A stretch of DNA of 5,866 bases. Source: Collinsella sp. GTDB taxonomy: Bacteria > Actinomycetota > Coriobacteriia > Coriobacteriales > Coriobacteriaceae. Below the pieces are notes generated by a model. It worked only from the letters and a program-made list of their open reading frames with translations, was not told where the DNA came from and made no database searches. The position numbers were made by a program, and so were the translations under genes. The stretch is taken from positions 1 through 5,866 of the forward strand of contig JAIIWC010000079.1 of NCBI GenBank assembly GCA_022745215.1, written 5' to 3'. Of the stretch, positions 1 to 5,127 are shown in pieces. Position 1 is the first letter of the stretch, and each line of letters begins with the position of its first letter.

Positions 1-235
1 TGAAGCCCTCCGTGTCGTGCGGGCCGTCGAACAAGCGCGCCTCGACGCTCGCCAGCGCCTCTCCCTCGCGCACGGTCGACGAATCTGCACGCTCGCCCAA
101 AATGAGCTTGAGCGCCGAGAGCAGCGCGGTCTTGCCGGCACCGGTCTCGCCAGTCAAAACCGTTAGGCCCGCACTCGGCACCAGCGTCGCCTCGCGAATG
201 AGTGCAATGTTGGAAACCTGCAGCTCATCGATCAT
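1..235 (-). CDS. recN: DNA repair protein RecN, N-terminal part (runs off the window)
   Basis: RecN is an SMC-like ATPase that acts at double-strand breaks during recombinational repair in the cytoplasm/nucleoid. Only the first 78 codons are here. They begin MIDELQVSNIALIREATL, matching the usual RecN opening (a beta strand with 'L.I.N.A.I.E'). A Walker A motif follows at residues 29-36 (GETGAGKT); GETGAGKS/T is the form typical of RecN. The hinge, Walker B and signature motifs lie outside the window. The ATG start at 235 has a GGAG six bases upstream inside the nadK 3' end, and the gene overlaps nadK by 11 nt in another frame, so translation is probably coupled. It is the last gene visible in the efp-to-recN run. 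In many Bacillota recN also follows tlyA/nadK/argR; no argR is present here. The family call is secure despite truncation by the window edge. Confidence 0.93.
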   Translation of the reverse strand, partial: MIDELQVSNIALIREATLVPSAGLTVLTGETGAGKTALLSALKLILGERADSSTVREGEALASVEARLFDGPHDTEGF

Positions 236-1085
236 GACGCACTCCGTAGAACACGCGGCTCACGGAGTTATAGAAGCTCTCGGGACCGTAATCGAGCAGC
301 AGCACATCGCCGGGGCCTCGGCGCACGGCCACGCTCTCGACCGTGCCGTCGCAGGTAATAAACTGTCCATCGATAGCGATCGCCGGAACACTCGGACGGT
401 CATCAGACATAAAGATCTCGACGACATCACTCGGCGAGGTCAAAAAAGCGCGAGCCTGAATGGTATGCGGGGCGATGGGCACACAGACCATACCCGTGTA
501 ATCGGGGCTGACAATGGGACCGCCGGCGGAAAGCGCATAGCCGGTGGAGCCGGTCGCCGTCGAAACGACGACACCGTCGCCGCGCAGGCGATCGATATGA
601 TGGCCGGACACCGTGATGTCAAACTCAACCATATCGGACAGGGGGCCGCGCGTAAGTGCCATATCGTTGAGGGCAAACGTGCGCACGACATCCTTCGTGC
701 CATCGTCGCGCACGGACACGATATCCGCGGCGATGGTGGCGCGGCGGCTCACGTGCAGCTCACCGGACAGAGCATCGCTCACGACCTGCAGAATGTCGCG
801 CTCCTCGGGGCTCGCAGCAGTTAAAAAGCCCAGGTGACCATAGGAAAGACCAAGGATAGGAATCTCGCGATGGTTGAGGATGCGGGCAGCGCGCAGCAAC
901 GTACCGTCGCCGCCGAGCGTAATGACCAGATCTGAGCCATCAATATCAGGCGTGCTTTGAATCTTCGATCGCTGGTCGGCAGCCCATGCGACCTCGTAGC
1001 CCTGGCGCGAAAGCCAAAGCTCGAGCATCAGGCCGCTCTCGACCGCCTCTTGCTTGTAGTAATTGGGAACCAGAAAGACCTTCAT
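225..1085 (-). CDS. nadK: NAD kinase
   Basis: Phosphorylates NAD+ to NADP+ using ATP or polyphosphate, and is the sole route to NADP(H) in most bacteria; cytoplasmic. The protein is 286 residues, normal for the family (about 270-300). Diagnostic motifs appear in order: GGDGT at 58-62 (catalytic/diphosphate loop), a LGFLT block at 85-89, ALND at 138-141 (normally ALNE), GDG at 169-171, then TGSTGY at 178-183 and SAGGP at 186-190. The start is the ATG at 1085, which overlaps the tlyA stop as ATGA. No good Shine-Dalgarno precedes it (only GAGAAAG about 10 nt upstream), so translation may depend on reinitiation after tlyA. Small departures from consensus are N-D instead of N-E in the NAD-contacting pair and SYGHLGF instead of the usual N.G.LGF. 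Both look like lineage variation in an otherwise intact enzyme. The tlyA-nadK-recN order is common in Bacillota, which supports the call. Confidence 0.96.
   Translation of the reverse strand: MKVFLVPNYYKQEAVESGLMLELWLSRQGYEVAWAADQRSKIQSTPDIDGSDLVITLGGDGTLLRAARILNHREIPILGLSYGHLGFLTAASPEERDILQVVSDALSGELHVSRRATIAADIVSVRDDGTKDVVRTFALNDMALTRGPLSDMVEFDITVSGHHIDRLRGDGVVVSTATGSTGYALSAGGPIVSPDYTGMVCVPIAPHTIQARAFLTSPSDVVEIFMSDDRPSVPAIAIDGQFITCDGTVESVAVRRGPGDVLLLDYGPESFYNSVSRVFYGVRHDR
242..245 (-). promoter_or_regulatory. recN ribosome binding site inside nadK
   Basis: GGAG six bases before the recN ATG at 235. It lies within the last coding codons of nadK and decides the recN start at 235, which is in a different frame from nadK. 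Ribosomes finishing nadK would cover it, which suggests coupled translation. Confidence 0.6.
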
Positions 1086-1885
1086 AGCGTTGCAGCTTTC
1101 TCGCTCAAAGCCGATACCTGGGATTGCAGCTCATCGTCGGTGCGTTCACCAGGGGCAAACCTTGTGCCGTACAGGAAAAACTCAACGTTGCCCTTAGCGC
1201 CATGGATGGGCGACACGCACACGTCAAGCGGGAACAGGCCCTTGGCGGCAAAAAGCTCAATCGCCGCCACGAGCGTATCGCGGCGGACGGCGGGGTCGGT
1301 CACGATACCGCGCTCGCCCACCAGCGCAGCCGGCGCCTCAAACTGGGGCTTTACGAGCGTGCAGAACGAACCCGAAGGCTTCAGGCACGCCAGCACGGCG
1401 TCGATGATATTCGCGATGCCGGTAAACGAGACATCACATACAGCCAGGTCGATGGCACCGGCATAGCCAAGCTCAGGCAGCTGCGTCACGTTTGTGCGCT
1501 CATGCAGCGTCACGCGATCATCCTGACGCAACGACCAATCAAACTGGGCACGACCCACGTCCACCGAGACAACGGTCGCAGCTCCGCGCTTGAGCAGGCA
1601 ATCGGTAAAGCCGCCGGTAGAGCAGCCCACATCCAGACAGCTAAGGCCCGTCGGATTGATGCCAAACGCATCAAGCGCGCCTTCGAGCTTAAGACCGCCG
1701 CGGCCAACATAGGGAATGCGCCCCTTCACGTGCAGTGGCAGACCCGGAATCACCTTAAGGCCCGGCGAAGTCAAGCGCTCGCCGCCACTCGAGACCAATC
1801 CGGCCATAAGAGTGCGAAGGGCATCCGCGCGATCGGCGCAGATGCCCTGTGAAATCAGTTCGTCATCAAGACGCACGCGTTTCAT
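1082..1885 (-). CDS. tlyA: TlyA family 2'-O-methyltransferase (16S/23S rRNA), S4 domain plus FtsJ-like domain
   Basis: TlyA uses S-adenosylmethionine to methylate rRNA ribose 2'-OH groups; in mycobacteria this sensitises ribosomes to capreomycin, and some homologues carry haemolysin annotations. Numbering from the TTG at 1897, an N-terminal S4-like RNA-binding domain spans about 6-60 and is followed by the linker YVGRGGLKLEGAL (63-75). The Rossmann methyltransferase has its SAM motif LDVGCSTGGFTD at 88-99. The expected K-D-K-E catalytic set is visible as K70, D155 (CDVSF), K183 (LVKPQFE) and E239 (GNVEF), so the enzyme looks active. Three in-frame starts are possible: TTG 1897, ATG 1894 and ATG 1885. 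I prefer 1885 because family members begin a few residues before the R-L-D stretch and GATGG sits five bases upstream; 1894 is a real alternative. It follows xseB by 35 nt and overlaps nadK by 4 nt. Confidence 0.94.
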   Translation of the reverse strand: MKRVRLDDELISQGICADRADALRTLMAGLVSSGGERLTSPGLKVIPGLPLHVKGRIPYVGRGGLKLEGALDAFGINPTGLSCLDVGCSTGGFTDCLLKRGAATVVSVDVGRAQFDWSLRQDDRVTLHERTNVTQLPELGYAGAIDLAVCDVSFTGIANIIDAVLACLKPSGSFCTLVKPQFEAPAALVGERGIVTDPAVRRDTLVAAIELFAAKGLFPLDVCVSPIHGAKGNVEFFLYGTRFAPGERTDDELQSQVSALSEKAATL

Positions 1886-1920
1886 GAATGCCATCAACCA
1901 TTCGTATCCGGAGATGCGGC

Positions 1921-2160
1921 CTAGCTATCCTGGGATTCGTTTGCCGCATCCTCATCGTATTCCTGCTCGAGCTTATCGGCCTCACGCGGCGTCAGCTCAA
2001 ACTTGTCGACCATATCGACCGCGCGGGAGCCCAGCTCAATCGCCTCGTCAAACAAATCGAGCGAACGCTCCAGGGACGTATCCTTGGAGCGAACGGTAGC
2101 GATAATCTGGTCCAGGCGATCCGAGATCTCATCGAAGTTGCGGACGGAACCCTCTGGCAT
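1921..2160 (-). CDS. xseB: Exodeoxyribonuclease VII small subunit
   Basis: XseB is the small helical subunit that binds several copies to the catalytic subunit XseA. The complex degrades single-stranded DNA from either end in mismatch and recombination repair. The protein has 79 residues, the normal size (70-90). The family pattern is visible at about residues 9-64: F-E-I--RL-QI, then the SLERSLDLFDEAIELG block (29-44), which matches the usual 'LSLEESL..FEEG..L', ending in a charged helix. The last 15 residues are acidic and low in complexity. ATG 2160 follows the nusB stop by 2 nt, with GAGGAG in the final nusB codons as ribosome binding site. In most bacteria xseB directly follows xseA; here nusB takes that place and no xseA lies in the window. 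The family is short and weakly conserved, so confidence is slightly below that of its neighbours. Confidence 0.88.
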   Translation of the reverse strand: MPEGSVRNFDEISDRLDQIIATVRSKDTSLERSLDLFDEAIELGSRAVDMVDKFELTPREADKLEQEYDEDAANESQDS

Positions 2161-2162
2161 GG

Positions 2163-2750
2163 CTACTCCTCGACGGAGACGGCCTCGACGGCCTCAGCAG
2201 CGTCCGCATCATCGGCAAGCACACCGGCGGCAGCCTGAGCGGCAGCGACCTTGGCGGCCGCCTCGGCAGCCTGCGCTTCTTCACGAGCGCGATCCTCGGC
2301 CAGCAGCTCTTGGTACAGGTCCTCGCCCGGCAGCTCCTCGCTGCGAGCGATCTTACCCAGCACGCCGTTGACAAACGATGCGGACTGGTCGGTACCATAA
2401 GCCTTGGCAATCTCGACGGCCTCGTTGATCACGATAGCGTCCGAGACCTCTTCGTCGGTGAGGAAGCGCATCTCGTAGACGGCAATACGCAGCAGGTTAC
2501 GGTCGGCACCGGGCATGCGCATAAGATCCCAGTTCTTGGCGACGGCGCGAAGGGCACAGTCGATGCGATCGATATGCTCGTAGGCACCGCGACAAAGCTC
2601 CAGCGCATAGGGGTCGAGGGGACCCTTCGAGATCAGGAAATCGCCCTCGAGGACGCGCTCGAGCGGGCTGTCCGTGGCCTCGGCCTGGAACAGCAGCTGC
2701 AGCGCCTGACTGCGGGCAAGCGTGCGCCCGCGATAAACCTTAAGGCTCAA
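2163..2750 (-). CDS. nusB: Transcription antitermination protein NusB with a long Ala/Glu-rich C-terminal tail
   Basis: NusB pairs with NusE (S10) on boxA RNA in the antitermination complex that keeps RNA polymerase processive through rRNA operons. The all-helical NusB domain spans about residues 8-137. It shows ARSQALQLLFQAE at 12-24 (first helix), W74 with the block ADRNLLRIAVYEM (82-94), and INEAVEIAKAYG (108-119) leading to SFVNGVLGKI (125-134). These are the conserved RNA/NusE-side family blocks. The total of 195 residues exceeds the usual 130-150, because residues 138-195 form an extra tail rich in Ala, Glu and Asp that is probably helical then disordered. The start is a TTG at 2750, supported by a perfect AAGGAG six bases upstream; the first in-frame ATG (residue 77) would destroy the domain. 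Asp23-family and nusB genes are also neighbours in Bacillus (yqhY-nusB). Confidence 0.94.
   Translation of the reverse strand: MSLKVYRGRTLARSQALQLLFQAEATDSPLERVLEGDFLISKGPLDPYALELCRGAYEHIDRIDCALRAVAKNWDLMRMPGADRNLLRIAVYEMRFLTDEEVSDAIVINEAVEIAKAYGTDQSASFVNGVLGKIARSEELPGEDLYQELLAEDRAREEAQAAEAAAKVAAAQAAAGVLADDADAAEAVEAVSVEE
2166..2171 (-). promoter_or_regulatory. xseB ribosome binding site inside nusB
   Basis: GAGGAG formed by the last two Glu codons of nusB, five bases before the xseB ATG (TAG-CC-ATG junction). The stop and start are 2 nt apart, so the same ribosome probably moves from nusB to xseB. Confidence 0.7.
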
Positions 2751-2753
2751 AGG

Positions 2754-3116
2754 TTACTCCTTGGGGAAAACGAGACCGTCGATGCAAACGTCAACGCGCT
2801 CGACCTCGACGCCCACCTGGGCATCAATGGCGGCGACCACGGCGGCGCGAACGGCCTCGGCGAGTTTCTTGAACGGATAGCCAAAGAACACCACGACACG
2901 CACGGTGAGTGCGAGCTTGTCACCGACGACCTCGGCCTCGACCGCCGGCTCGGAAGCCGGGGCCTTGGACGAGAGCATCATGGAGACAAGGTTGGTGGCA
3001 AGGTCCTTGACGCCAACGGAGGCGATGCCCTCGACATCCGACACGGCGCGCGAGACGATGGCGGTCAGAACATCGGGCGAAATGCCGATGCCGTCAATCT
3101 TGATTTCCTGGGGCAT
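2754..3116 (-). CDS. Asp23/Gls24 family protein (YqhY/YloU type, DUF322)
   Basis: Short cytoplasmic protein of the Asp23/Gls24 family. Members in Gram-positives are linked to envelope or alkaline stress, and the Bacillus paralogue YqhY, encoded beside accBC and nusB, is linked to acetyl-CoA carboxylase/lipid homeostasis. Its 120 residues are typical. The pattern visible is an N-terminal ISPDVLTAIVSRAVSDVEGI (12-31), a variable middle with Ser/Ala/Pro (49-60), then LALTVRVVVFFGYPFKKLAEAV (68-89), an amphipathic helix, and VEVERVDVCIDGLVF (103-117). This beta-helix-beta ending with V-V-I-G is the family hallmark. There is no signal peptide or membrane segment. The start at ATG 3116 has a strong AGGAGG four bases upstream. 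The gene lies 24 nt after efp and 3 nt before nusB. The YqhY-like role is inferred from position; the biochemical function of the family is not settled. Confidence 0.88.
   Translation of the reverse strand: MPQEIKIDGIGISPDVLTAIVSRAVSDVEGIASVGVKDLATNLVSMMLSSKAPASEPAVEAEVVGDKLALTVRVVVFFGYPFKKLAEAVRAAVVAAIDAQVGVEVERVDVCIDGLVFPKE
2757..2762 (-). promoter_or_regulatory. nusB ribosome binding site that fixes a TTG start
   Basis: A perfect AAGGAG, made by the last Lys and Glu codons of the Asp23-family gene, lies six bases before the TTG at 2750. No ATG or GTG lies at a suitable distance, so this site is the main evidence for a TTG start of nusB. Its position links nusB translation to that of the upstream gene. 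Confidence 0.7.
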
Positions 3117-3140
3117 GAGTCCTCCTAGAAGAGTTGGTTG

Positions 3141-3704
3141 CTAGACGCGGGAGACGAACTTGCCGTCGCGGGTGTCAACCTTGATGACCTCGCCCTCGTT
3201 GAGGTACATGGGGACCTGGATGACAGCGCCGGTGTCGATCGTGGCCGGCTTGGTGGAACCCTGGACGGTGTCGCCCTTAAAGCCCGGGTCGGTCTGGACG
3301 ATGGTGGTCTCGATGAACATCGGCGGGGTCACGCCCATGAGCTCATCGTCGGCGAAGAGCAGCTGGCAGATGTCGTTCTCGCGCAGCCACTTGGAGTTCT
3401 CGCCCACCATGTCCTCGGGAACGGGAACCTGCTCATAGGACTCGTTGTCCATGAAGATGTAGTCGGTGCCATCGTTGTAGAGGTACTGGAACTCACGGGT
3501 GGTGAGCATGACGCTCTCGAACTTGGTGCCGGCGTTGCAGGTGTTCTCGACGACGCGGCCGCTCTTGATGTCGCGGGTCTTGTAGCGCACAAACGCGCCG
3601 CCCTTGCCCGGCTTGACATGCTGGAACTCGACGATGGTGTAGACCTTGTCCTTAATGCGGAGACCGAGGCCGTTCTTGAAGTCGGCGGTAGAAATGGTAG
3701 GCAT
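3141..3704 (-). CDS. efp: Translation elongation factor P
   Basis: EF-P binds between the P and E sites of the ribosome and relieves stalling at consecutive prolines. From ATG 3704 the protein has 187 residues, the standard length. Domain I (about 1-63) carries the KPGKGGAF loop with the tip lysine at K34, aligned with the modified Lys34 of E. coli EF-P. The middle OB domain (66-125) and the C-terminal OB domain follow, the latter with the family signature KPATIDTGAVIQVP at 152-165. An upstream in-frame ATG at 3737 would add 11 residues (MCVLPITRKVT); I reject it because AAGAAAGG sits five bases before 3704 and family members begin M-x-T-x-S-x-x-D-F. The gene follows a terminator and a TATAAT promoter, so it opens the operon. 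PGKGG in the loop differs from the PGKGP form reported for actinobacterial EF-P that works unmodified; no modification enzyme is encoded here. Confidence 0.97.
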   Translation of the reverse strand: MPTISTADFKNGLGLRIKDKVYTIVEFQHVKPGKGGAFVRYKTRDIKSGRVVENTCNAGTKFESVMLTTREFQYLYNDGTDYIFMDNESYEQVPVPEDMVGENSKWLRENDICQLLFADDELMGVTPPMFIETTIVQTDPGFKGDTVQGSTKPATIDTGAVIQVPMYLNEGEVIKVDTRDGKFVSRV

Positions 3705-3709
3705 AGTGA

Positions 3710-3720
3710 CCTTTCTTGTT
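3710..3720 (-). promoter_or_regulatory. efp ribosome binding site
   Basis: AACAAGAAAGG ends five bases before ATG 3704 and selects that start over the in-frame ATG at 3737. The same 11 bases precede pepP at 5003-5013. The core is AGAAAGG rather than the AGGAGG used inside the operon. Confidence 0.65.
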
Positions 3721-3761
3721 ATGGGCAGAACGCACAAGCGTCCAAATTACATACGACCGAA

Positions 3762-3790
3762 ATTATACACTTGCAGACGGCGCCTGCAGC
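3762..3790 (-). promoter_or_regulatory. Likely efp operon promoter
   Basis: A perfect TATAAT lies at 3762-3767 on the minus strand. Seventeen bases upstream, where a -35 box is expected (3785-3790), the sequence is GCTGCA, a poor match to TTGACA. Transcription would begin near 3755, giving a leader of about 50 nt. That leader contains a small hairpin at 3728-3743 (six pairs, UUGU loop, one G-U pair). The site lies directly after the pepP terminator and before the efp-to-recN run, the position expected for the operon promoter. An inverted repeat TGCAG-7-CTGCA (3772-3788) covers the -35/spacer region. Confidence 0.6.
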
Positions 3791-3798
3791 GAGCGCAT

Positions 3799-3840
3799 AA
3801 AAAGAGAACGCGGGGCATCCGAAACATTCCGGACGCCCCG
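3799..3840 (-). terminator. Intrinsic terminator after pepP
   Basis: On the minus-strand transcript an 11-bp stem, CGGGGCGTCCG with CGGATGCCCCG (ten Watson-Crick pairs and one G-U pair), closes an 8-nt loop. It is followed by GTTCTCTTTTT, a U-rich tail ending in five Us at 3803-3799. The G-U pair becomes an A-C mismatch on the opposite strand, so the structure is built for the minus-strand RNA. It starts 24 nt after the pepP stop and separates pepP from the efp operon. Confidence 0.88.
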
Positions 3841-3864
3841 CCCCAAACTATCTACCGAAGTAGC

Positions 3865-4995
3865 CTAGCAATCGATAACGTGAAGGTCATGCGGGGTCTT
3901 GGTGAAGGGCTCGTAGCCGTTCTCGGCGACCACGCCGTAGTCCTCCAGGCGCACGCCGCCCACACCGGGCAGGTAGACGCCGGGCTCCATGGTGACAACC
4001 GAGCCGACCTCGATGATGTTCTTACTGCGGTTGAAGTTGGGCAGCTCGTGGATGTCGATACCAACGCCGTGGCCCAGGCCATGGTTGTAGTAATCACCAT
4101 AACCGGCATCGCCGATAATCTTCTTGGAAAGCTTGAAAATGTCGTTGCCCTCGACGCCCGGATGGATGGCGGCGACACACTCCTCGTGCGTACGGCGAAC
4201 GAGCGAATACAGATCGAGCTGCTCTTGAGTGGGCTCGCCCATCACAACGGTACGGGTCATGTCGGAGCGATAGTCGCAGTAGCCCGCGCCGTAATCCATG
4301 AGGACGAAGTCGCCCTTCTCGATCACGCGGTCGCTCGGCACGGCATGCGGGTTGGCGGTATTGGGGCCGCTCGCCACGATGGAGCCAAAGGCCAGGCTAT
4401 CGGCGCCGTTGGCAAACATAAAGTTCTCGAGCTCGTTGCGGACCTGCTTCTCGGTCATACCGGGCTTAATAAAGCCGAGCATATGCTGGAAGGCGGCGTC
4501 GGTAATCGACTGCGCGTGGCGCATGAGCTCGATCTCCTCGGCATCCTTGATGGCACGCATCTTACGGATGTCGTCGTGCATCAGCGGAAGCATGCAAGCG
4601 ACGGAGCGATCCTCCAGGCCACGCTGAATGCTCTGATAGAAGTTAATCTGCATGTCGTCCTCGACGGCGCAAACACGGCACTTGTTTGCCGCGATCTTGC
4701 CGGCGACCCAACCGGGAATGGTGCCCTCGTCCATGTCGTAGACCCAGGGGCTGCCGGCGGGCGTGTTCTCCTCAAAGCTGTTGAGGTAGCGCGAGTCGGT
4801 ATGGAACAGGCATTGGTCGGCCGTAATAAACGCGGCGTGCGGAAACTCGAAGGTGTAGTCGAAGACGCCCTTCACGCCCGTGAGCCAACGGAGGTTGGCC
4901 TCGTCGCGCACCACGATAGCGTCGTAGCCGCGCTCGACCATCAGGGCGCGGACACGCTCGATACGACCGGCAGGACCGACAGCAAACTCAGACAT
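3865..4995 (-). CDS. pepP: M24-family Xaa-Pro peptidase (aminopeptidase P / Xaa-Pro dipeptidase, YqhT-like)
   Basis: Metallopeptidase that cleaves bonds next to proline in peptides; cytoplasmic. Its 376 residues comprise a creatinase-like N-terminal domain (about 10-140) and the pita-bread catalytic domain (about 150-370). The five metal ligands are all present: D234 (LMDYG), D245 (RSDMTRT), H309 (GLGHGVG), E337 (TMEPG) and E351 (RLED). The supporting histidines are H217 (ANPHAVP) and H316 (DIHELP), so a dinuclear Mn/Co centre is expected. The start at ATG 4995 has AGAAAGG seven bases upstream. The length fits the short PepP/PepQ group encoded next to efp in many Gram-positives (Bacillus yqhT-efp). 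Whether it prefers dipeptides (PepQ) or longer peptides (PepP) cannot be told from sequence. Its link to EF-P, which aids synthesis of proline-rich proteins, is thematic only. It has its own leader and terminator. Confidence 0.95.
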   Translation of the reverse strand: MSEFAVGPAGRIERVRALMVERGYDAIVVRDEANLRWLTGVKGVFDYTFEFPHAAFITADQCLFHTDSRYLNSFEENTPAGSPWVYDMDEGTIPGWVAGKIAANKCRVCAVEDDMQINFYQSIQRGLEDRSVACMLPLMHDDIRKMRAIKDAEEIELMRHAQSITDAAFQHMLGFIKPGMTEKQVRNELENFMFANGADSLAFGSIVASGPNTANPHAVPSDRVIEKGDFVLMDYGAGYCDYRSDMTRTVVMGEPTQEQLDLYSLVRRTHEECVAAIHPGVEGNDIFKLSKKIIGDAGYGDYYNHGLGHGVGIDIHELPNFNRSKNIIEVGSVVTMEPGVYLPGVGGVRLEDYGVVAENGYEPFTKTPHDLHVIDC

Positions 4996-5002
4996 GCAGA
5001 TT

Positions 5003-5013
5003 CCTTTCTTGTT
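5003..5013 (-). promoter_or_regulatory. pepP ribosome binding site
   Basis: AACAAGAAAGG, identical to the block before efp, ends seven bases before ATG 4995. It lies just downstream of the long hairpin at 5028-5090 and is not part of that stem, so the hairpin does not hide it directly. Confidence 0.6.
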
Positions 5014-5027
5014 GTCTCAATAAAGAC

Positions 5028-5090
5028 GGGACGGGCCTCAACCGAGCAACGGAATCGCACGCGATCCGCAACCGATTGGAAACCCGTCCC
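5028..5090 (-). promoter_or_regulatory. Long rod-like RNA hairpin in the pepP leader (attenuator, leader element or terminator)
   Basis: On the minus-strand RNA, GGGACGGG (5090-5083) pairs perfectly with CCCGUCCC (5035-5028). The helix continues inward through two G-U pairs and one U-A pair. After one bulged C (5079) come seven more pairs, CAAUCGG (5078-5072) with UCGGUUG (5045-5039), including two G-U pairs. After a small internal loop, GGAUCG pairs with CGAUUCC (one bulged U) around a CGUG loop. The following tail, GUCUUUAUU, is only moderately U-rich. It could end the upstream gene, but just 32 nt separate it from the pepP start. Any promoter for pepP therefore lies upstream of the hairpin, and pepP transcripts must pass through it. 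Confidence 0.6.
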
Positions 5091-5095
5091 CCAAC

Positions 5096-5121
5096 ATGAT
5101 ACGAAAGACGATGGATGTCAA
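5096..5121 (-). promoter_or_regulatory. Possible pepP promoter
   Basis: A perfect TTGACA (5116-5121) and TATCAT (5096-5101, one mismatch to TATAAT) lie between the upstream stop codon and the hairpin. The spacer is only 14 nt, shorter than the 16-18 preferred by housekeeping sigma factors, so this is tentative. If real, transcription would start near the first base of the hairpin. Confidence 0.35.
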
Positions 5122-5127
5122 TAAAAC

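Noticed and set aside
12..824. 270-codon plus-strand open frame opposite nadK and recN
   Set aside because: Antisense to two genes with clear catalytic motifs; no domain recognised and no convincing ribosome binding site.
1124..1852. 242-codon plus-strand open frame opposite tlyA
   Set aside because: Antisense shadow of tlyA, whose K-D-K-E residues and SAM motif are intact; the antisense product is a basic, His/Arg-rich low-information sequence.
1886..1920. Promoter or terminator between xseB and tlyA
   Set aside because: The 35-nt gap has no stem with a U-tract and no recognisable -10/-35 pair; it is read as an ordinary operon spacer.
2163..2336. NusB tail as a separate small gene or a frameshift fusion
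   Set aside because: The frame is continuous with NusB, the tail ends cleanly at the xseB junction whose ribosome binding site it encodes, and the tail shows no resemblance to another protein; a genuine extension is simpler.
2310..3128. 272-codon plus-strand open frame opposite nusB and the Asp23-family gene
   Set aside because: Fully antisense to two well-supported genes with good ribosome binding sites; composition is the mirror of their codon bias and no motif is seen.
3705..3737. N-terminal extension of EF-P (MCVLPITRKVT) from an upstream ATG
   Set aside because: It overlaps the leader hairpin and the AACAAGAAAGG ribosome binding site; EF-P proteins start at the equivalent of ATG 3704.
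3646..5124. 492-codon plus-strand open frame opposite pepP and the 5' end of efp
   Set aside because: It lies antisense to two secure genes and spans their terminator and promoter. Its translation is rich in V/G/D/H/A with no recognisable domain. GC-rich codon use on the real strand commonly leaves such antisense frames open.
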